NCBI GenBank assembly: GCA_021797365.1
Contig: JAJZZU010000085.1
Location: 1-8,747, forward strand
Source of the DNA: Pseudomonadota bacterium
GTDB lineage: Bacteria > Pseudomonadota > Gammaproteobacteria > Acidiferrobacterales > Acidiferrobacteraceae
Direction: 5' to 3'
Length of the DNA stretch: 8,747 nucleotides
Below are positions 6,361 to 8,747 of this stretch, piece by piece (position 1 is the stretch's first letter; each line of letters begins with the position of its first letter). Made by a program: the position numbers and the translations under genes. The notes beneath the pieces are model-generated. The model was not told the origin of the DNA. It did no database searches and saw only the letters and a list, made by a program, of their open reading frames with translations.

Positions 6361-6924
6361 ATGAATATGACCACACCGCTCGCCAATCAATTTCTTATCG
6401 CCATGCCGGGGCTTGGCGATCCCAACTTCTTTCGCACCGTGACCCTGGTCTGCGAACATAGCGCGGAAGGGGCCATGGGTATCATCATCAACCGCCCCGT
6501 CGACTTGACCCTGGGCGATGTCTTTCAGCAGCTCGACATCGCCAACCCCGATCCGCGCGTGGCCGGACAGCCGGTATATCTGGGCGGCCCCATCCAGAAC
6601 AACCGCGGCTTCGTCCTCCATGAACCTCTGGGGGCCTACGAATCGACCTTGGCGGTGAGCGATACGCTGGGCGTATCGACCTCGCGCGATGTCCTGACAG
6701 CGATCGCCCATCACGAGGGTCCGGCGCACTTTCTGCTGGCATTGGGCTATGCCGGATGGGGCCCCGGGCAACTGGAGCAAGAGATCGCCGATAACGCGTG
6801 GCTGAGCGTACCGGCAAGCTCCGAGATCCTCTTTCAGACGCCCTCCGAGACACGTTGGTCGGCCGCCGCCCACCTGCTCGGCGTCGACATGGCGCAACTG
6901 TGCGGGGACGCAGGCCACGCGTGA
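6361..6924 (+). CDS. yqgE: YqgE/AlgH family protein (UPF0301, DUF179)
   Basis: Conserved bacterial protein of uncertain biochemical role; called AlgH in Pseudomonas, where it was first associated with alginate production. 187 residues, normal for the family. Diagnostic segments are FLIAMPGLGDPNFFRTVTL (11-29), CEHSAEGAMGIIINRP (31-46), YLGGP (73-77), RGFVLH (82-87) and the near-invariant LGYAGWGPGQLEQEI with DNAWL (128-148). The C-terminal AGHA matches Pseudomonas AlgH. Two starts are possible: ATG 6361, only four bases after GAGGG (6352-6356), or ATG 6367, ten bases after it; neither changes the family call. It leads a probable operon with ruvX, whose GTG start overlaps its stop (GTGA, 6921-6924). 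This yqgE-yqgF pairing is very common in proteobacteria. Confidence 0.95.
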   Translation: MNMTTPLANQFLIAMPGLGDPNFFRTVTLVCEHSAEGAMGIIINRPVDLTLGDVFQQLDIANPDPRVAGQPVYLGGPIQNNRGFVLHEPLGAYESTLAVSDTLGVSTSRDVLTAIAHHEGPAHFLLALGYAGWGPGQLEQEIADNAWLSVPASSEILFQTPSETRWSAAAHLLGVDMAQLCGDAGHA

Positions 6925-7376
6925 ACGCGCAGACCTATCTGGGGTTTGATTACGGGACAAAGAGCATAGGGGTTGCCGTCGGACGCCTGGCGAGCGCTCG
7001 TGCCGAGGGCGCCGGATGCGTCGCCGGATTAAGGAGCGGACCGGACTGGGATGCCATCTCCCGGCTCGTGCAGCTTTGGCAACCGCAGGGATTGGTCGTC
7101 GGCCTGCCACGCAATATGGATGGCACCGATAATGCCATGACGGCCTTGAGTCTGCGTTTCGGGAGGCGCTTGGACGGCCGCTATCATCTCCCGGTATACT
7201 GGGTCGATGAACGGCTGACCACGGTTGCGGTGCGCGAGCATGTCAGAGATACCGGGGCACGCAAGACCCGGCGCAAGGCCATGCTCGACACCCTGGCGGC
7301 GGTGGCGATCCTTCAGGCATTCTTTGACGAGCCGCAGCAGCGCACGCGCTGGCAGGAACAAGGCAAGGCAGGATAA
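6921..7376 (+). CDS. ruvX: RuvX/YqgF, RNase H-fold Holliday junction resolvase-like nuclease
   Basis: Predicted RNase H-like nuclease; family members have been linked to Holliday junction resolution and to 5' processing of pre-16S rRNA. 151 residues from GTG 6921. Key features are the first catalytic strand LGFDYGTKSIGVAVG (7-21, Asp10), VVGLPRNMDGTDN (59-71), VYWVDERLTTVAVRE (92-106, with Asp96/Glu97) and the final helix with MLDTLAAVAILQAF (121-134, Asp123). All expected acidic residues are present. The open frame extends upstream to 6798 inside yqgE, but homology begins only at the GTG, which overlaps the yqgE stop by four bases and has AGG eight bases upstream. The C-terminal tail (about 137-151) is polar and unconserved. 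pyrR follows after 16 bp. Confidence 0.95.
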   Translation: MNAQTYLGFDYGTKSIGVAVGRLASARAEGAGCVAGLRSGPDWDAISRLVQLWQPQGLVVGLPRNMDGTDNAMTALSLRFGRRLDGRYHLPVYWVDERLTTVAVREHVRDTGARKTRRKAMLDTLAAVAILQAFFDEPQQRTRWQEQGKAG

Positions 7377-7392
7377 AGGGGATGGGGCATCC

Positions 7393-7881
7393 GTGATCGA
7401 CGTGGAACTGGCGCTCTCACGCGTAATCGACGGCGCACGGGCCTTTAGCGAACGCCAACCGCTCCTCATCGGTATCCACACGGGCGGGGTATGGGTCGCC
7501 GAGCGCGTCCATGAGGGCCTGGGCCTCGATGAGCCGCTCGGGACCCTCGATATCTCGTTTTATCGTGACGACTTCAGCCGGGTCGGCATACACCCCCAGG
7601 TCAAGACCTCGCACCTCCCGGTCCCGCTTGATGGACGCCACATCATCCTGATCGATGACGTGCTGCATACCGGGCGCACCATAAGGGCGGCCATGAACGA
7701 GATATTCGACTTTGCGCGCCCGGCGTCCATTGCGCTCGCGGTCCTGATCGTGCGCGATGGGCGTGAACTCCCGGTGCAGCCCGACATCGCCGGGGCGACG
7801 ATATCCCTGAAACCGTGGCAACACATCAAGCTGACAGGACCCGATCCCCTGGGGATCCGCATCACGGAGAAGCGCGAATGA
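7393..7881 (+). CDS. pyrR: PyrR, bifunctional pyr operon regulator / uracil phosphoribosyltransferase homologue
   Basis: PRT-fold protein of 162 residues. In Bacillus PyrR binds pyr mRNA to control attenuation and also makes UMP from uracil and PRPP. Visible motifs: [15 protein letters not shown] (25-39), [12 protein letters not shown] (50-61), and the PRPP loop [19 protein letters not shown] (85-103). The GTG 7393 start has GGGG five bases upstream; the upstream open frame to 7225 overlaps ruvX and is not homologous. It ends in ATGATG shared with the pyrB start. I see no anti-terminator/terminator pair in the 16-bp gap before it or between it and pyrB, so Bacillus-style attenuation is not evident at these positions. 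In Pseudomonas-type pyrRB operons the regulatory role differs from that of Bacillus; what it does here cannot be read from the sequence. Confidence 0.94.
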   Translation: MIDVELALSRVIDGARAFSERQPLLIGIHTGGVWVAERVHEGLGLDEPLGTLDISFYRDDFSRVGIHPQVKTSHLPVPLDGRHIILIDDVLHTGRTIRAAMNEIFDFARPASIALAVLIVRDGRELPVQPDIAGATISLKPWQHIKLTGPDPLGIRITEKRE

Positions 7882-8747
7882 TGCCGGCACAACCTGGCAG
7901 TGCCCACCGCGCCCGACACTTCCTCACGACCGAGGACCTGAGCGGCGACGCCATCGGCGAGATCCTGGACACGGCCGAATCATTCATCAGCGTTGGCGAA
8001 CGCGAGATCAAGAAGGTGCCGCTGTTGCGCGGCAAGACCATCGTCAACCTGTTTTTCGAGGCCAGCACGCGCACGCGCACCACCTTCGAGATCGCCGGCA
8101 AACGCCTGTCCGCCGACATCATCAATATCAATACCAGCGTATCCGCCACGCAAAAGGGCGAGAGCCTGCTTGATACCGTGCGCAATCTCGAGGCCATGCA
8201 CACCGACCTGTTCGTGATCCGCCACCCGCTGAGCGGGGCCGCCGACCTCATTGCCCGTTCGGTGCCCCATCATGTGCATGTCGTCAACGCCGGCGACGGA
8301 CGCCACGCCCACCCCACCCAAGGCCTGCTCGACATGTTCACCATCCGCCGCTACAAGGGGGACTTCCGGCGACTGACCGTGGCCATCGTGGGCGATGTCC
8401 TGCACTCGCGGGTGGCACGCTCGCAGATCCACGCGCTGACGGCGCTCGGCACCAAGGAGGTGCGCGTCGTGGGTCCGCGTTCGCTGTTGCCGGCCGCGGT
8501 CGAGACCTTGGGAGTCCGCGCCCACACCGACATGGCGACAGGTCTGTCGGGCGCGGACGTGATCATCATGCTGCGACTCCAATTCGAGCGCATGAGCGGG
8601 GCCTTGATCCCGAGTGCCCGCGAATATTTCGACCTCTATGGCCTGACTCGCGAGCGCCTGGCGCTTGCCGACAAGGACGCCATCGTCATGCATCCCGGAC
8701 CCATGAACCGTGGCCTGGAAATTGCCTCGGACGTGGCCGACGGCCCG
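7878..8747 (+). CDS. pyrB: Aspartate carbamoyltransferase catalytic chain PyrB (C-terminus off the right edge)
   Basis: Catalyses carbamoyl phosphate plus aspartate to carbamoyl-aspartate, the committed step of pyrimidine synthesis. 290 residues are visible without a stop; Pseudomonas PyrB is about 334, so about 40 are missing. Active-site blocks are intact: carbamoyl-phosphate loop [13 protein letters not shown] (59-71), SATQKGES with Lys93, [13 protein letters not shown] (140-152), [15 protein letters not shown] (168-182), MLRLQFERM (231-239) and [12 protein letters not shown] (271-282). The N-terminal extension before the RHFLTTEDL block is the type seen in Pseudomonas-like PyrB, which forms a complex with an inactive dihydroorotase homologue (PyrC'). 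Two adjacent ATGs (7878 and 7881) are possible; both overlap or abut the pyrR stop, so translation is coupled. Confidence 0.97.
   Translation, partial: MMPAQPGSAHRARHFLTTEDLSGDAIGEILDTAESFISVGEREIKKVPLLRGKTIVNLFFEASTRTRTTFEIAGKRLSADIININTSVSATQKGESLLDTVRNLEAMHTDLFVIRHPLSGAADLIARSVPHHVHVVNAGDGRHAHPTQGLLDMFTIRRYKGDFRRLTVAIVGDVLHSRVARSQIHALTALGTKEVRVVGPRSLLPAAVETLGVRAHTDMATGLSGADVIIMLRLQFERMSGALIPSAREYFDLYGLTRERLALADKDAIVMHPGPMNRGLEIASDVADGP

Noticed and set aside
6229..7110. A 293-codon minus-strand open frame across yqgE and ruvX
   Set aside because: It runs antisense through two well-supported conserved genes and their intergenic gap, with low-complexity Arg/Gly-rich composition and no family resemblance.

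Overview
The window reads as chromosomal DNA from a high-GC proteobacterium, most likely a gammaproteobacterium or an Acidithiobacillus/Acidiferrobacter-like relative. The gene order resembles the Pseudomonas block pyrB-pyrR-yqgF-yqgE-tonB3-gshB-pilG-pilH-pilI-pilJ. The main difference is an extra gene, a 'T. ferrooxidans-type' glutamate-cysteine ligase (gshA), placed directly before gshB. This family is found in acidophilic/chemolithotrophic and some beta/gamma-proteobacterial lineages. The taxonomic call is inference from gene order and family membership; no marker gene here settles it.

Layout. Positions 1-2811 (minus strand) carry the front end of a type IV pilus chemosensory (Pil-Chp) operon, pilG-pilH-pilI-pilJ; pilJ runs off the left edge. 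A 226-bp divergent intergenic region (2812-3037) holds a weak candidate promoter for pilG and a cluster of three copies of a GC-rich 9-mer. Positions 3038-6176 (plus strand) carry gshA, gshB and a TonB-like energy transducer, joined by two ATGA stop/start overlaps, so probably one transcript with coupled translation. A 184-bp gap (6177-6360) contains a good sigma70-like promoter with a perfect 8-bp palindrome in its spacer, followed by a GC-rich leader. Positions 6361-8747 (plus strand) carry yqgE(algH), ruvX(yqgF), pyrR and pyrB; pyrB runs off the right edge.

How the genes work together. PilJ (receptor), PilI (CheW-like coupler) and PilG/PilH (single-domain response regulators) form the input and output ends of the Pil-Chp pathway that controls twitching and surface responses; the histidine kinase should lie left of the window. 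GshA and GshB make glutathione in two steps. The TonB-like protein would use the proton-motive force to drive an outer-membrane process; its P. aeruginosa counterpart (TonB3) has been linked to type IV pilus assembly, which may explain its place beside pilG. PyrR and PyrB belong to pyrimidine synthesis, and RuvX is an RNase H-fold nuclease.

Every gene here belongs to a recognisable family and I see no mobile element, CRISPR array, tRNA or rRNA. I did not find evidence of a wholly new system. The points most worth a second look are the arginine-rich, proline-poor TonB linker, a G7 tract at the end of the TonB domain where a single-base indel changes the C-terminus, the palindromic promoter and leader before yqgE, the triple 9-mer between pilG and gshA, and a basic N-terminal extension on PilJ.
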